The position numbers and the translations under genes were made by a program. This document shows positions 1 to 8,179 of a stretch of DNA of 17,149 nt, piece after piece; within the stretch, counting starts at the first letter, position 1; each line of letters starts with the position of its first letter. The notes under the pieces are model-generated. The model saw only the letters and a list, made by a program, of their open reading frames with translations. It had not been told where the DNA came from and searched no databases. Source of the DNA: Verrucomicrobiota bacterium (GTDB lineage: Bacteria; Verrucomicrobiota; Verrucomicrobiia; Opitutales; Opitutaceae); the NCBI GenBank assembly GCA_023426435.1, contig JAFAAS010000159.1, positions 1 to 17,149 of the forward strand. Reading direction: 5' to 3'.

Positions 1-333
1 CCCGCAAGTAACGTTAGGAATTCGAATGCCAAATGATGGCTGTCATTCTGAGCGCAGCGAAGAATCCACGTGTGCGTCCGCGGCCGATCGTCGCCCTGGA
101 TTCTTCGCTACGCTCAGAATGACAACCACTATCAGGTGCCCCGAATTATCGAGGTTTCCTGTGGGACACCACATTAGAGCGTTTTCAGCAAAACTATAGC
201 CCTTCAGGTGAACCACAGAGGCACAGAGACACGGAGAGATCCCGTGGCCTTCCTCTGTGTGCTCGGTGCCTTTGTGGTTCAAATCGGGTTTTCCGATTCG
301 GCCAACGGCTATGATATTATTTTATATGCTATA
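1..333. repeat. Composite extragenic repeat, copy 1
   Basis: This non-coding stretch matches 11048-11378 almost base for base, but in two pieces with different orientation. Module A (1-165) equals the reverse complement of 11048-11209. Module B (166 to about 333) matches 11210-11378 directly. Module A begins CCCGCAAGTAACG and ends in GTGGG, a slightly decayed version of the TGCGGG terminus kept in the other copy. Module B contains an inverted repeat, GAACCACAGAGGCAC against GTGCCTTTGTGGTTC, and ends in an AT-rich patch that stands out in this GC-rich DNA. The window starts exactly at the terminus of module A, so the left flank cannot be seen. No convincing gene lies here. It sits just downstream of the minus-strand kinase stop codon at 354-356, so its hairpins may help end that transcript; that is inference. 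Confidence 0.9.
41..124. repeat. Long hairpin inside module A, copy 1
   Basis: Two 27-base arms at 41-67 and 98-124 are reverse complements with one mismatch, separated by a 30-base loop. The arms begin TGTCATTCTGAGCG and end in GCGAAGAATCC. A transcript from either strand could fold into a long stem. The form resembles REP/MITE-type palindromic elements; no transposase is nearby, so calling it mobile is inference. Confidence 0.85.
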
Positions 334-353
334 AAGCGGGTGAGGCGGCGGCG

Positions 354-3236
354 TTATCGGCCGGCGAGTTCAGCGACGACGGAGACGAGGACCGCGGGTT
401 CGAGCGGTTTCGCGAGGTGTTTTTGGAAGCCGGCGGCGAGGGCGCGTTGGATATCCTGGTCGCGGGCGAGAGCGCTCAAGGCGGCGGCCGGGACGTCGCG
501 GCCTCCGGGCAGCGCGCGCACGCTACGGATGAGTTCGTAGCCGTCGTGGCGAGGCATGCCGATGTCACTGAGGATGACGTGAGGACGGTGGGTTTGAAAC
601 GTGGCGAGGGCGGTGGCGACGTCGCGGGTCACGTGAACCTCGGCGCCGTGGTTGTGGAGGATGCGTTGCACGAGGCTGGCGGCGTCGGGTTCGTCTTCGA
701 CGACGAGGACGACGACTCCGCGGAGGTCGACGTGAGCGCGTGCAGGATCCGTGGAAGGAGGAAGGGCAGGGAGGGGATTGGCTGCGGGCGATGAAGCCGT
801 GAACGACGGAAGCAAGGGGAGGGTGACGGTGAACGTGGCACCTTTTTCGAGGCCGTCGCTTTCCGCGCGCACGCGGCCGCCGTGGAGTTCGACGAGCTGT
901 TTCACGATGGAGAGGCCGAGGCCGAGCCCGCCGTGTTGGCGCGTGGTCGAGGCGTCGGCCTGGCGGAAGCGCTCGAAGAGGTGCGGGAGAAATTCGGGAG
1001 CGATGCCGGCGCCGTTGTCGCGCACGCGCAGGACGAGATGTTGGTCGTCGCGCTGCAGACTGACGACGACTTGACCGTGTGGTGGCGTGAATTTGATCGC
1101 GTTGGACAGGAGGTTCCAGGCGACCTGCTGGAGCCGGGTGCGATCGCCCATCACTTCGAATCGCCCCGGAGCGACGTCGATGAGGATGCGGATTTGTTTG
1201 GAGGTGGCGGCGGGTTGGACGGAGTCGATGGCGGCGGAGACGACGGAGGAAAAGTCGATGCGTTGGACGGCGAGGCGGACCTTGCCGGAGGCGATGCGGC
1301 TCATGTCGAGAAGATCTTCGATGAGCTGGGCCTGAACGCGGGTGTTGCGCTCGATGATTTCGAGACCGTCGGCGAGTTCGTCGGGGGTGTTGGGACCTTC
1401 CTTGAGGACCTGGGTCCAGCCCAGGATGGCGTTGAGAGGCGTGCGAAGTTCGTGGGAGAGCGTGGCGAGGAATTCGTCCTTGAGGCGGCTGGTGCGCTCG
1501 GCTTCGGCGCGGGCGGCGCGTTCGCTTTCGAGGAGGCGCTCGCGTTCGGCGGTGGCGGCGTGGCGGTCGGTGATGTCGCGCATGATTTTCGCGAGGCCGG
1601 CGCGGCGACCGTTGGCGTCGGTGAGGGCGATCATCTGTCCTGTAACGAAGAAGCGGATACCGCCTTTCTTGAGATGCCAGCGGTCGTCGCTGGCGCGGCC
1701 GGTCGTCTTCGCGGTGGCGCGCTCCTTTGCGGGGATGTCGGCTGCGCGGTCTTCGGGGGTGAACAAGATATCAGCGGAACGGCCGACGATTTCGTCGGTG
1801 GTGAAACCGAGGAGGCGTTCGGCGCCGGCGTTCCAGTGGGTGACGACGCCGTCGTCGTCGAGAAGGAAGACGGCGTAGTCAGGGAGGCTTTCGACCACGA
1901 GCCGGTAGCGGGCTTCGCTTTCGAGGAGGTTGGCCTCGATGTGTTTTTGTCGGGTGACGTCGAGGGCGATGCCTTCGAAATGAGCGGGGCGGGAAGCGCT
2001 CGCGGGGAACGCGCGTCCGGAAGCGTGGATCCAGCGGAAGGCGCCGTCGGGCGAGACGGCGCGGAATTCGACATCGTAGTGCGCGCCCTGGGAGATGGCG
2101 CGATCGACGGCGTGACGCACGCGCGGCCGGTCTTCGGGGTGCACGCGGGCGTAGAAGGTTTCGATGTCGACCGGGGCGTCGGGCGGAAGGAAGAACTGTT
2201 GTTTCAGGCGCTCGCTCCACGTGAGCCGGCCGTTGGGCAGCTCCCAGGAAAAGGTGCCGATCTCGGCGGCTTCGGCGGCGAGGTGGAGTTGTTCGCGCAG
2301 CTGGGCGAGTCCCTCGGTGGCGGCGCGAAGTTCGCTGATATCGAGAAGGACGCCCGCGAGCCGGATGGGCTGGCCGGCGGCGTTGCGATCGACGCGCCAG
2401 CGGGCGAGCACGCGGCGCGCGGGTTCGACGCGGACGATGCGGTATTCGACCTCGCCCCGCTGTCCTTGGGCGATGGAGGTTTCGACGCGTTCGCGGACGA
2501 GCGGTGCGTCGTCGGGATGGATGCGTTCGAGGTAAGTCTCGAACGAAGTCGCGGCGGGTTCGTCGGGCGGGAGGCGGAACCAGTGGGACAGGTTGTCGTC
2601 GCCGTAGATGGCGTTGCTCGGAAATTCCCAGATCCAAGTGGCGACGTAGCCGGAGAGAATCGCCGCTTCGAGACGCGTGCGCGCTTCGTGAAGGGCGCGG
2701 CGTTGGAGGGCGAGTTCGCGGTGGGTTTGTTCGAGTTCGTCGGTGCGGCGAGCGAGTTCTTCGCGCGTGGCTTCGGCGCGGGAGCGGAGCGAGACGTTGG
2801 CGGAAGCGTGGGCGCGTTCGGTTTCCTGGAGTCGGACCCAATCGGTCACGTCCTCAACGCGATGAATGAGATGGGTGATGCGGCCCTGGGCATCGATGAC
2901 GGGGGTGTTCCAAGCGCGCCAGTGGCGGCGTTCGAAGCCGCCGCCGTTACGAGCGGCGCGAGGGATGTCGTAGCGCAGCGGAGGAATTTCGTGGCGTTTG
3001 CGGGTGGCGATCGCGGTTTTGAGCGATTGGCGGAGCGTGTGGACGCTGAGGGCGTCGGGCGTGCTGGGGTTGTCCGGGAAGATTTCGAAAACGGGGCGAC
3101 CGACAATTTCCTCGCGGGTGGTGCGGGTGGCGCGCAGGTAGGCGTCGTTGACGGCGGCGATCGTGAAGTCGTCGTCGGCGCGCAGGATCAGATACGCGTC
3201 GGGAGTGGACTCGAAGATGGCCTGAAACGCTTCCAT
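354..3236 (-). CDS. Soluble multi-PAS hybrid sensor histidine kinase with C-terminal receiver
   Basis: A 960-residue two-component hybrid kinase: it should autophosphorylate on histidine in response to a PAS-sensed signal and pass the phosphate to its own receiver. Domains in order: PAS 1 at about 1-135, a charged coiled coil at about 135-190, PAS 2 at about 190-305, PAS 3 at about 315-435 and PAS 4 at about 440-560 (clearest, with HWNAGAERLLGF and EIVGR). HisKA follows, with SHELRTP and phospho-acceptor His595. The HATPase carries the N box NLLSNAIKF (708-716), the G1 box DNGAGI (740-745), FERF (754-757) and the G2 box GLGLGLSIVK. The receiver (about 840-958) has acidic VVEDEPD, phospho-acceptor Asp891 in LSDIGMP, Ser921 and Lys943. 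There is no signal peptide or membrane segment, so it is probably cytoplasmic. The ATG at 3236 has no clear Shine-Dalgarno. No cognate output gene adjoins it and the ligand is unknown. Confidence 0.95.
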   Translation of the reverse strand: MEAFQAIFESTPDAYLILRADDDFTIAAVNDAYLRATRTTREEIVGRPVFEIFPDNPSTPDALSVHTLRQSLKTAIATRKRHEIPPLRYDIPRAARNGGGFERRHWRAWNTPVIDAQGRITHLIHRVEDVTDWVRLQETERAHASANVSLRSRAEATREELARRTDELEQTHRELALQRRALHEARTRLEAAILSGYVATWIWEFPSNAIYGDDNLSHWFRLPPDEPAATSFETYLERIHPDDAPLVRERVETSIAQGQRGEVEYRIVRVEPARRVLARWRVDRNAAGQPIRLAGVLLDISELRAATEGLAQLREQLHLAAEAAEIGTFSWELPNGRLTWSERLKQQFFLPPDAPVDIETFYARVHPEDRPRVRHAVDRAISQGAHYDVEFRAVSPDGAFRWIHASGRAFPASASRPAHFEGIALDVTRQKHIEANLLESEARYRLVVESLPDYAVFLLDDDGVVTHWNAGAERLLGFTTDEIVGRSADILFTPEDRAADIPAKERATAKTTGRASDDRWHLKKGGIRFFVTGQMIALTDANGRRAGLAKIMRDITDRHAATAERERLLESERAARAEAERTSRLKDEFLATLSHELRTPLNAILGWTQVLKEGPNTPDELADGLEIIERNTRVQAQLIEDLLDMSRIASGKVRLAVQRIDFSSVVSAAIDSVQPAATSKQIRILIDVAPGRFEVMGDRTRLQQVAWNLLSNAIKFTPPHGQVVVSLQRDDQHLVLRVRDNGAGIAPEFLPHLFERFRQADASTTRQHGGLGLGLSIVKQLVELHGGRVRAESDGLEKGATFTVTLPLLPSFTASSPAANPLPALPPSTDPARAHVDLRGVVVLVVEDEPDAASLVQRILHNHGAEVHVTRDVATALATFQTHRPHVILSDIGMPRHDGYELIRSVRALPGGRDVPAAALSALARDQDIQRALAAGFQKHLAKPLEPAVLVSVVAELAGR

Positions 3237-3467
3237 GGAGAGGCGAGGCTTTCGTTGCCGCTGGGGTGGGCCGGTTCCTTGGCGCGGAGAGCAGCAGCGG
3301 GAAGATGTGCGCGGGCGTTTGCGGCTCAGTCAGTTGGGCGACTTCGGACGTGCGCCCTGTTTGGAGGACCGGGAATTTCCGGATGACGAGGTGCCACGAA
3401 GTGGCGTTACGGGCGGGCGGAAGTCGGAACTTGCGTGCGAGGGAGACGCGTGGCGAGGCTGCGGGTC
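3237..3467. other. Divergent intergenic region between the kinase and Dabb genes
   Basis: These 231 bases separate the start codons of the minus-strand kinase and the plus-strand Dabb gene, so both promoters should lie here. I could not pick convincing -35/-10 pairs. A 5-bp stem with a GAA loop (GCCACGAAGTGGC, 3393-3405) is the only local structure noted. The short ORFs crossing the region have no family resemblance. Confidence 0.5.
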
Positions 3468-3767
3468 ATGTTGGTCCACACCGTTTATTTCTGGCTGAAA
3501 TCTGAACTGACTGACGAACAACGCGCGGCGTTTCGGCGCGGTGTCGAGTCATTGAAAGACATCAAGGCGGCGGAGGCGGTTTATGTTGGCGCGCCGGCGG
3601 CGACGACGAAACGGCCGGTGGTGGACGATTCGTATTCGGTCGCGTTGACGGTGATCTGCAGGGACGTGGCGGGGCACGATGCGTATCAAGTGGACCCGAT
3701 TCACCTGAAGTTTGTGGAGGAGTTTAAGGGGTATTGGACGCGGGTGTTGATTTACGATGCGGAGTGA
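3468..3767 (+). CDS. Dabb (stress-responsive alpha/beta-barrel) domain protein
   Basis: A 99-residue protein consisting of one Dabb domain, the dimeric ferredoxin-like alpha/beta barrel. Visible hallmarks are the N-terminal strand HTVYFWLK (residues 4-11), the middle VYVGAPAATTKRPVVDDSYSVAL (about 38-60) and HDAYQVDPIHLKFVEEF (about 70-86), which closely follow the family pattern. I chose the ATG at 3468 because MLVHTVYFWLK is the normal family start; an in-frame start at 3435 would add eleven basic, non-conserved residues. Dabb proteins are small cytoplasmic proteins. Some members bind or cyclise small molecules, but for stand-alone bacterial ones the role is generally unknown, and nothing here fixes a substrate. 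It is separated by 212 bases from the cytochrome gene on the same strand and may or may not be co-transcribed with it. Confidence 0.9.
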   Translation: MLVHTVYFWLKSELTDEQRAAFRRGVESLKDIKAAEAVYVGAPAATTKRPVVDDSYSVALTVICRDVAGHDAYQVDPIHLKFVEEFKGYWTRVLIYDAE

Positions 3768-3802
3768 GGGGGCGTCCCTCGTTGGCGCGAGGGAGATTGC
3801 GG

Positions 3803-3932
3803 TTTACGGGACGGGGCAGCGGTGAGGCTTTGCGGGACGGCGATGCACGAGGCGTTGCGCGGCGAGCGCGCAACCTACGGGACGGGGCAGCGGCGTTGCG
3901 CGGCGAGCGCGCAACCTACGGGACGGGACAAT
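3803..3932. repeat. 41-bp hairpin tandem repeat, two full copies plus a partial one
   Basis: Two consecutive 41-base units lie at 3851-3891 and 3892-3932, identical over about their first 36 bases. Each contains a perfect 7-bp stem, GTTGCGC and GCGCAAC, around a 7-base GC-rich loop, followed by CTACGGGACGGG. A partial unit at 3803-3822 (TTTACGGGACGGGGCAGCGG) carries only the tail. The array lies between the Dabb and cytochrome genes and ends about 47 bases before the cytochrome start codon, so it would be transcribed in that leader if the promoter is upstream. Confidence 0.85.
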
Positions 3933-3979
3933 GGCGGGAGGGCTAGACAACGGCGGAAGCGAAGGCAGAGTGGCGGGCG

Positions 3980-6733
3980 ATGTTTTGTGACGGAATGCCC
4001 CCGCCGTCGGTGAAGTGGTTCGCGTGTGCGCTGATGATTTTTCCCAGTGCGCTCTGCGCGGGCGATGCGGTGGCGGCGTTGCCGGAGAATGTGATGGAGT
4101 TTGTCGATCGGCATTGTGCGACGTGTCACGACGAGGAGGAGAAGAAAGGCGGGCTGGATTTGGGGACGCTGCGTTTCGATGTGGAGGAGCGGGACGCGTG
4201 GACGAAGTGGGTGAAAGTGTTCGATCGGGTGGAGGCGGGGGAGATGCCGCCGAAGGAGAAGCGGCGGCCGCGGGCGGAGGAGTTGGAGGAATTTCTGGGG
4301 GCGTTGGGCGGGAGCTTGTTGAAGGCGGAGCGGGCGGTGGTGGCGCGCGACGGACGGGCGACGCAGCGGCGGTTGAATCGGTATGAGTATGAGAATGTGT
4401 TGCGCGATCTGCTCGGCGTGCCGTGGGTGCAGGTGAAGGATCGGCTGCCGCAGGACGGCGAGGCGCATCGCTTCAACAAGATCGGCGATGCGCTGGATGT
4501 GTCGCACATTCAGATGGCGCGGTATTTGAGCGTGGCGGATTATGCGATGCGTCAGGCGATGAGTGCGAAACTCGAGGCGCGGGCGGCGGCGGTGGTGCGG
4601 TATTATGCGCGCGATGAGCCGAGTTTGACGCGGAATTTCTGGCCGCGGGAAGGCGGGACGTTGTCGGACCGGCTGGCGTTTCCGGTGCTGGATGGAAAGG
4701 CGCAGCCGGATGTGCGGGCGGGGCGGGCGGCGTTGAGCGATCCGGCGACGCGGGAGCGCGAAGCGGTGGGGAAAGTGGCGAGCACGTTCAGCGACGCGGG
4801 CGGATACAGCTGGGCGAATTTTCGCGCGCCGGTCGGAGGAAAGTATCGGCTGCGGTTTAGCGGGTATACGATTTGGGTGAGCGGCGGCGGGATCGCGCGG
4901 TGGTTTTACGATGGGACGGGCGAGGCGAAGGCGCCGGAGTATCACGCGACGCTGTGGCATCGGCCGAATCTGGAAGAAATCTGGCCGGGGCGGCGGCATG
5001 AACCGATGGGTGTTTATGCGGCGAGTTCGGGGCAGCGGCGGGCGATCGGGAGTTTCGATTTTCGGCCGGAGGAAGCGGTGTTTGAAATCGAGGCGATGCT
5101 GGCGCCGAACGAGACGATTCAGACGGATGCGTCGCGATTTTTTCGGACGCGGGTGAATGGGACGGACGAGCAGTATGTAAATCCGCTGGCGACGAAGGAC
5201 GGGATGCCGGGCTATGCGGTGCAGTGGATGGAAGTGGAAGGACCGATCGAAGAGGACGGCGCGGGAGCGAGTGCGACGAAGGGGTATGAGCTGTTGTTCG
5301 GCGATTTGAAGATGGAGCGGCGGGAGGGTGGGAAAGGCGCGGTGTTGTTGGAGAGAGTGGCGGAGCGGAAACGCGACGCGCGCGGGCCGGGCGGAGGGTT
5401 CGGGTTGAATGTGCCGCTGGAGAAGGTCGCGGTGGAGGTGGTGAGCGAACAGCCGGAGGTGGATGCGGAGCGGTTGTTGCGCGGGTTCATGGGGCGCGCG
5501 TATCGGCGTCCGGTGGAGGAGGCGGAGGTGCAGCGGATGCTGGCGTTGTTTCGCGAGCAGTTTGACGGCGGGGCCGGATTTGCGCGTGCGTTGCTGGCGA
5601 GTTATACGGCGGTGCTGGCGTCGCCGGGGTTCGTGTTTGTGGAGGAGCGGCCGGGTGAGTTGGACGATTATGCGCTGGCGACGCGGCTGGCGTTGTTTTT
5701 GTGGAATTCGGAGCCGGATGGGGCGTTGCGGGCGCGGGCGGCGCGTGGGGAGTTGAAGAACGAAGCGGCGTTGAGGGAGGAGACGGAGCGGATGTTGAAC
5801 GATCCGAAGGCGGCTCGGTTTGTGGAGGCGTTTACGGATTACTGGCTGGATTTGCGGGAGTTCGATGAGACCTCGCCCTCGCCGACGCTGTATAACGATT
5901 ACGAGCTGGACGATCCGTTGAAGCAGGCGGTGTTGGAGGAGACGCGGCTGTTTGTGGCGGAGCTGTTGAAAGGGGATTGGCCGGCGCAGAACTTGGTGGA
6001 TTCGGATTTCACGTTTTTGAATGAGCGGCTGGCGGCGCATTACGACGTGCCGGGCGTATCCGGAGTGCGGATGCGGAAAGTGGAACTGCCGGAGGAAAGC
6101 GTGCGCGGCGGGCTGATGACGCAGGCGAGTGTGTTGAAGGTGACGGCGAATGGGACGACGACCTCGCCGGTGTTGCGCGGGTTTTGGATCACGGAGCGTA
6201 TCCTCGGTTATGAGACGCCGCCCCCGCCGCCGGTGCCGGCGGTGGAGCCGGATATTCGCGGGGCGACGACGATCCGTCAGCAGTTGGAGAAGCATCGGGC
6301 GGATCCGAGTTGTGCGTCGTGTCACACGCGGATGGATCCGCCGGGATTTGCGTTGGAGAGCTTCGACGTGATGGGCGGATGGAGGGAAAATTATCGCGCG
6401 GTGAAGGAAGGGGTGGAGCCGGTGAAAGGCGTGGGGATGAATGGGCAGGCGTATGTGTTTCACGCGGCGCTGCCGGTGGATGCAACGGGCGAGTTGCCGG
6501 ACGGGCGGAAGTTTGAGGACGTGCGGGAGTTCAAGAAATTGTTGTTGGAGGATGAGCGGACGATTGCGCGCAATCTGGCGAAGCAGTTGACGGTGTATGC
6601 GACGGGGGCGCCGGTGCGGTTTTCGGATCGGGAGGAGATCGAGGCGATTTTGGATCGGGCGAAGGAGAAGGAGTATGGGGTGAGGACGATGGTGTGGGAG
6701 ATTGTGAGGAGTGAGTTATTTCGGAGGAAGTGA
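3980..6733 (+). CDS. DUF1592 family exported c-type cytochrome with two CxxCH motifs (PSCyt1-DUF1587-DUF1592-DUF1588-DUF1585)
   Basis: A 917-residue protein of the large Planctomycetes/Verrucomicrobia family whose function is not established. A hydrophobic export signal spans about 11-32 (FACALMIFPSALCAGDA). A cytochrome-like domain follows with CATCH (46-50), then RRLNRYEYENVLRDLLGV (130-147) typical of DUF1587. A divergent middle section (about 270-440) may include a beta-sandwich. DUF1592 (about 495-625) contains RAYRRPV and SPGFVFVEE. DUF1588 is marked by RGGLMTQASVLKVTANGTTTSPVLRG (709-734) and holds a second haem motif CASCHTRMDPPGFALESFD (778-796). DUF1585 closes with IARNLAKQLTVYATG (862-876). 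Length and order look complete. ATG 3980 and the in-frame ATG 3995 are both possible starts; the second gives a tidier signal peptide. It is probably periplasmic or outer-membrane associated and pairs with the DUF1552 gene 105 bases downstream. A redox role is inferred from the motifs only. Confidence 0.93.
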   Translation: MFCDGMPPPSVKWFACALMIFPSALCAGDAVAALPENVMEFVDRHCATCHDEEEKKGGLDLGTLRFDVEERDAWTKWVKVFDRVEAGEMPPKEKRRPRAEELEEFLGALGGSLLKAERAVVARDGRATQRRLNRYEYENVLRDLLGVPWVQVKDRLPQDGEAHRFNKIGDALDVSHIQMARYLSVADYAMRQAMSAKLEARAAAVVRYYARDEPSLTRNFWPREGGTLSDRLAFPVLDGKAQPDVRAGRAALSDPATREREAVGKVASTFSDAGGYSWANFRAPVGGKYRLRFSGYTIWVSGGGIARWFYDGTGEAKAPEYHATLWHRPNLEEIWPGRRHEPMGVYAASSGQRRAIGSFDFRPEEAVFEIEAMLAPNETIQTDASRFFRTRVNGTDEQYVNPLATKDGMPGYAVQWMEVEGPIEEDGAGASATKGYELLFGDLKMERREGGKGAVLLERVAERKRDARGPGGGFGLNVPLEKVAVEVVSEQPEVDAERLLRGFMGRAYRRPVEEAEVQRMLALFREQFDGGAGFARALLASYTAVLASPGFVFVEERPGELDDYALATRLALFLWNSEPDGALRARAARGELKNEAALREETERMLNDPKAARFVEAFTDYWLDLREFDETSPSPTLYNDYELDDPLKQAVLEETRLFVAELLKGDWPAQNLVDSDFTFLNERLAAHYDVPGVSGVRMRKVELPEESVRGGLMTQASVLKVTANGTTTSPVLRGFWITERILGYETPPPPPVPAVEPDIRGATTIRQQLEKHRADPSCASCHTRMDPPGFALESFDVMGGWRENYRAVKEGVEPVKGVGMNGQAYVFHAALPVDATGELPDGRKFEDVREFKKLLLEDERTIARNLAKQLTVYATGAPVRFSDREEIEAILDRAKEKEYGVRTMVWEIVRSELFRRK

Positions 6734-6777
6734 TGAGGTGGCCGCTCGCACAACGCGCGAACAGGACGAACGGATGA

Positions 6778-6812
6778 AGAGCACGAGCACGATTACGAGC
6801 AGGAGCACGATG
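6778..6812. repeat. Degenerate hexanucleotide repeat between the DUF1592 and DUF1552 genes
   Basis: The run from 6779 reads GAGCAC, GAGCAC, GATTAC, GAGCAG, GAGCAC, GATGAG: about six imperfect six-base units in the 105-base gap of a probable operon. It is short and degenerate, so it may be a decayed simple repeat with no function. Confidence 0.6.
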
Positions 6813-6825
6813 AGAATGCGCTGGG

Positions 6826-6833
6826 TGGAGGTG
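6826..6833 (+). promoter_or_regulatory. Shine-Dalgarno site of the DUF1552 gene
   Basis: TGGAGGTG lies with its GGAGG core seven bases before the ATG at 6839. It is one of the few strong ribosome binding sites in the window, and it supports that start over the in-frame ATG at 6887, which would begin right at the Tat motif. Confidence 0.75.
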
Positions 6834-6838
6834 AATTT

Positions 6839-8179
6839 ATGAAGACGAACTCGGATGGATTTCCTTTTGTGGCGACGCGGGAGGCGATGTCGCGGCGGCG
6901 GTTTTTGCAGGGGATGGGGGTGGCGTTGTCGCTGCCGTTTTTGGATTCGATGTTGCCGGGGTTTGCGCGGGCGGCGACGAGCGGGGCGACCAGGTTGACG
7001 CCGGATGGGAAGCCGCGGCGGATGTTCGCGATCTGCAATAATCTCGGACTGCTGCCGGATTTGTTTTTTCCGACGGGAAGCGGGAAGGATTATGTGGCGT
7101 CGCCGTATTTGAAATTATTGGACGCGCATCGGAAGGATTTCACGGTGTTCAGCGGCGTGTCGCATCCGAATGTGGACGGCGGGCATCCGGCGGACATCAG
7201 CTTCCTGACGGCGGCGCCGCATCCGGCGAGCAGCTCGTTTCGGAACACGATATCGCTCGATCAATATATTGCGGAGCGGATCGGGATTTTGACGCGGTTT
7301 CCGTCGCTCACGCTCGCGGTGAATACGAACTCGCGGAGTTTGTCGTGGACGGGGAGCGGCGTGGCGATTCCGCCGGAGGAACGGGCGTCGGATGTGTTCA
7401 AGCAGTTGTTTTTGCAAGGGACGCCGGAGGAGGTGGAGGCGCAGATCCGGGAATTGGATACCGGGCGGAGTATCCTGGATGCGGTGGCGGATCAGGCGAA
7501 GGCGTTGCAGCGAAAAGTGGGTGAGCGGGATCGCGGGCGGCTGGATCAGTATTTCACGAGCGTGCGGGATTTGGAGACGCGGATGCAGGCGTCGAAAGGA
7601 TGGGAGACGAAGCCGAAGCCGGTGGTGCAGGCGAGCGTGCCGGTGGATCCGGCGAGTCCGGCGCAGTATATGGCGAAGGTGAAAGTGATGTATGATCTGG
7701 CGAAGCTGGCGTTCGAGACGGATTCGACGCGGTCGATTACGCTGATGTTGAACAGCGTCGGGACGCCGGTGGTGGAGATTCGCGGTGCGACGATCACGGA
7801 GGATTATCACAACCTGTCGCACCATGGAAAAGCGGACGACAAGCTGGCGCAGTTGAAGGTGCTCGACGAGTGGCAGATGAAATTGATGGACGGGTTGCTG
7901 GCGGATTTGAAGAGCGTGCGGGAAGGCGAGGACACGCTGCTGGATCGGACGATGGTGTTGTATGGATCGAATCTCGGGGATGCGAATGCGCACTCGACGA
8001 CGAACATGCCGACGCTCTTTGCGGGCGGCGGATTCCGGCACGGGCAGCATCTGGTGTTCGATCGCGAGCGGAATTATCCGCTGCCGAATCTGTTCGTTTC
8101 GATGCTGCAGCGGATGGGGATCGAGGAGGAGCGGTTTGCGTCGGCGACGGGAACGATGCGCGGATTGGAGTGGGCGTGA
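6839..8179 (+). CDS. DUF1552 family Tat-exported protein
   Basis: A 446-residue protein of the DUF1552 family, commonly found beside DUF1592 cytochromes and of unestablished activity. The N terminus is a twin-arginine signal: SRRRFLQ at 18-24, a hydrophobic stretch GMGVALSLPFLDSML (25-39) and a likely cleavage after FARA. Export by Tat implies folding, perhaps with a cofactor, before secretion. Conserved-looking segments are NLGLLPDLFFPTG, FSGVSHPNVDGGHPADISFL, ITEDYHNLSHHG and VLYGSNLGDANAHSTTNMPTLFAGGG. The last resembles the C-terminal metal-site region of alkaline-phosphatase-superfamily relatives such as DUF1501, which hints at a metal-binding fold; that is inference. It is probably co-transcribed with the DUF1592 gene, and its stop codon shares a base with the next start codon. 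Confidence 0.93.
   Translation: MKTNSDGFPFVATREAMSRRRFLQGMGVALSLPFLDSMLPGFARAATSGATRLTPDGKPRRMFAICNNLGLLPDLFFPTGSGKDYVASPYLKLLDAHRKDFTVFSGVSHPNVDGGHPADISFLTAAPHPASSSFRNTISLDQYIAERIGILTRFPSLTLAVNTNSRSLSWTGSGVAIPPEERASDVFKQLFLQGTPEEVEAQIRELDTGRSILDAVADQAKALQRKVGERDRGRLDQYFTSVRDLETRMQASKGWETKPKPVVQASVPVDPASPAQYMAKVKVMYDLAKLAFETDSTRSITLMLNSVGTPVVEIRGATITEDYHNLSHHGKADDKLAQLKVLDEWQMKLMDGLLADLKSVREGEDTLLDRTMVLYGSNLGDANAHSTTNMPTLFAGGGFRHGQHLVFDRERNYPLPNLFVSMLQRMGIEEERFASATGTMRGLEWA

Noticed and set aside
43..540. Short open frames over the left composite repeat
   Set aside because: They translate repeat DNA or run into the kinase antisense strand, and the matching copy at 11048-11378 does not keep them open in a protein-like way.
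882..3386. 834-residue open frame on the plus strand opposite the kinase
   Set aside because: It is Gly/Asp/Ala/Glu-rich with no domain, while the minus frame has full PAS, HisKA, HATPase and receiver motifs; it is an antisense shadow of GC-rich coding DNA.
3875..6463. 862-residue open frame on the minus strand opposite the DUF1592 gene
   Set aside because: Arg/His/Pro-rich low-complexity translation with no family motif; the plus frame carries the known domain order.
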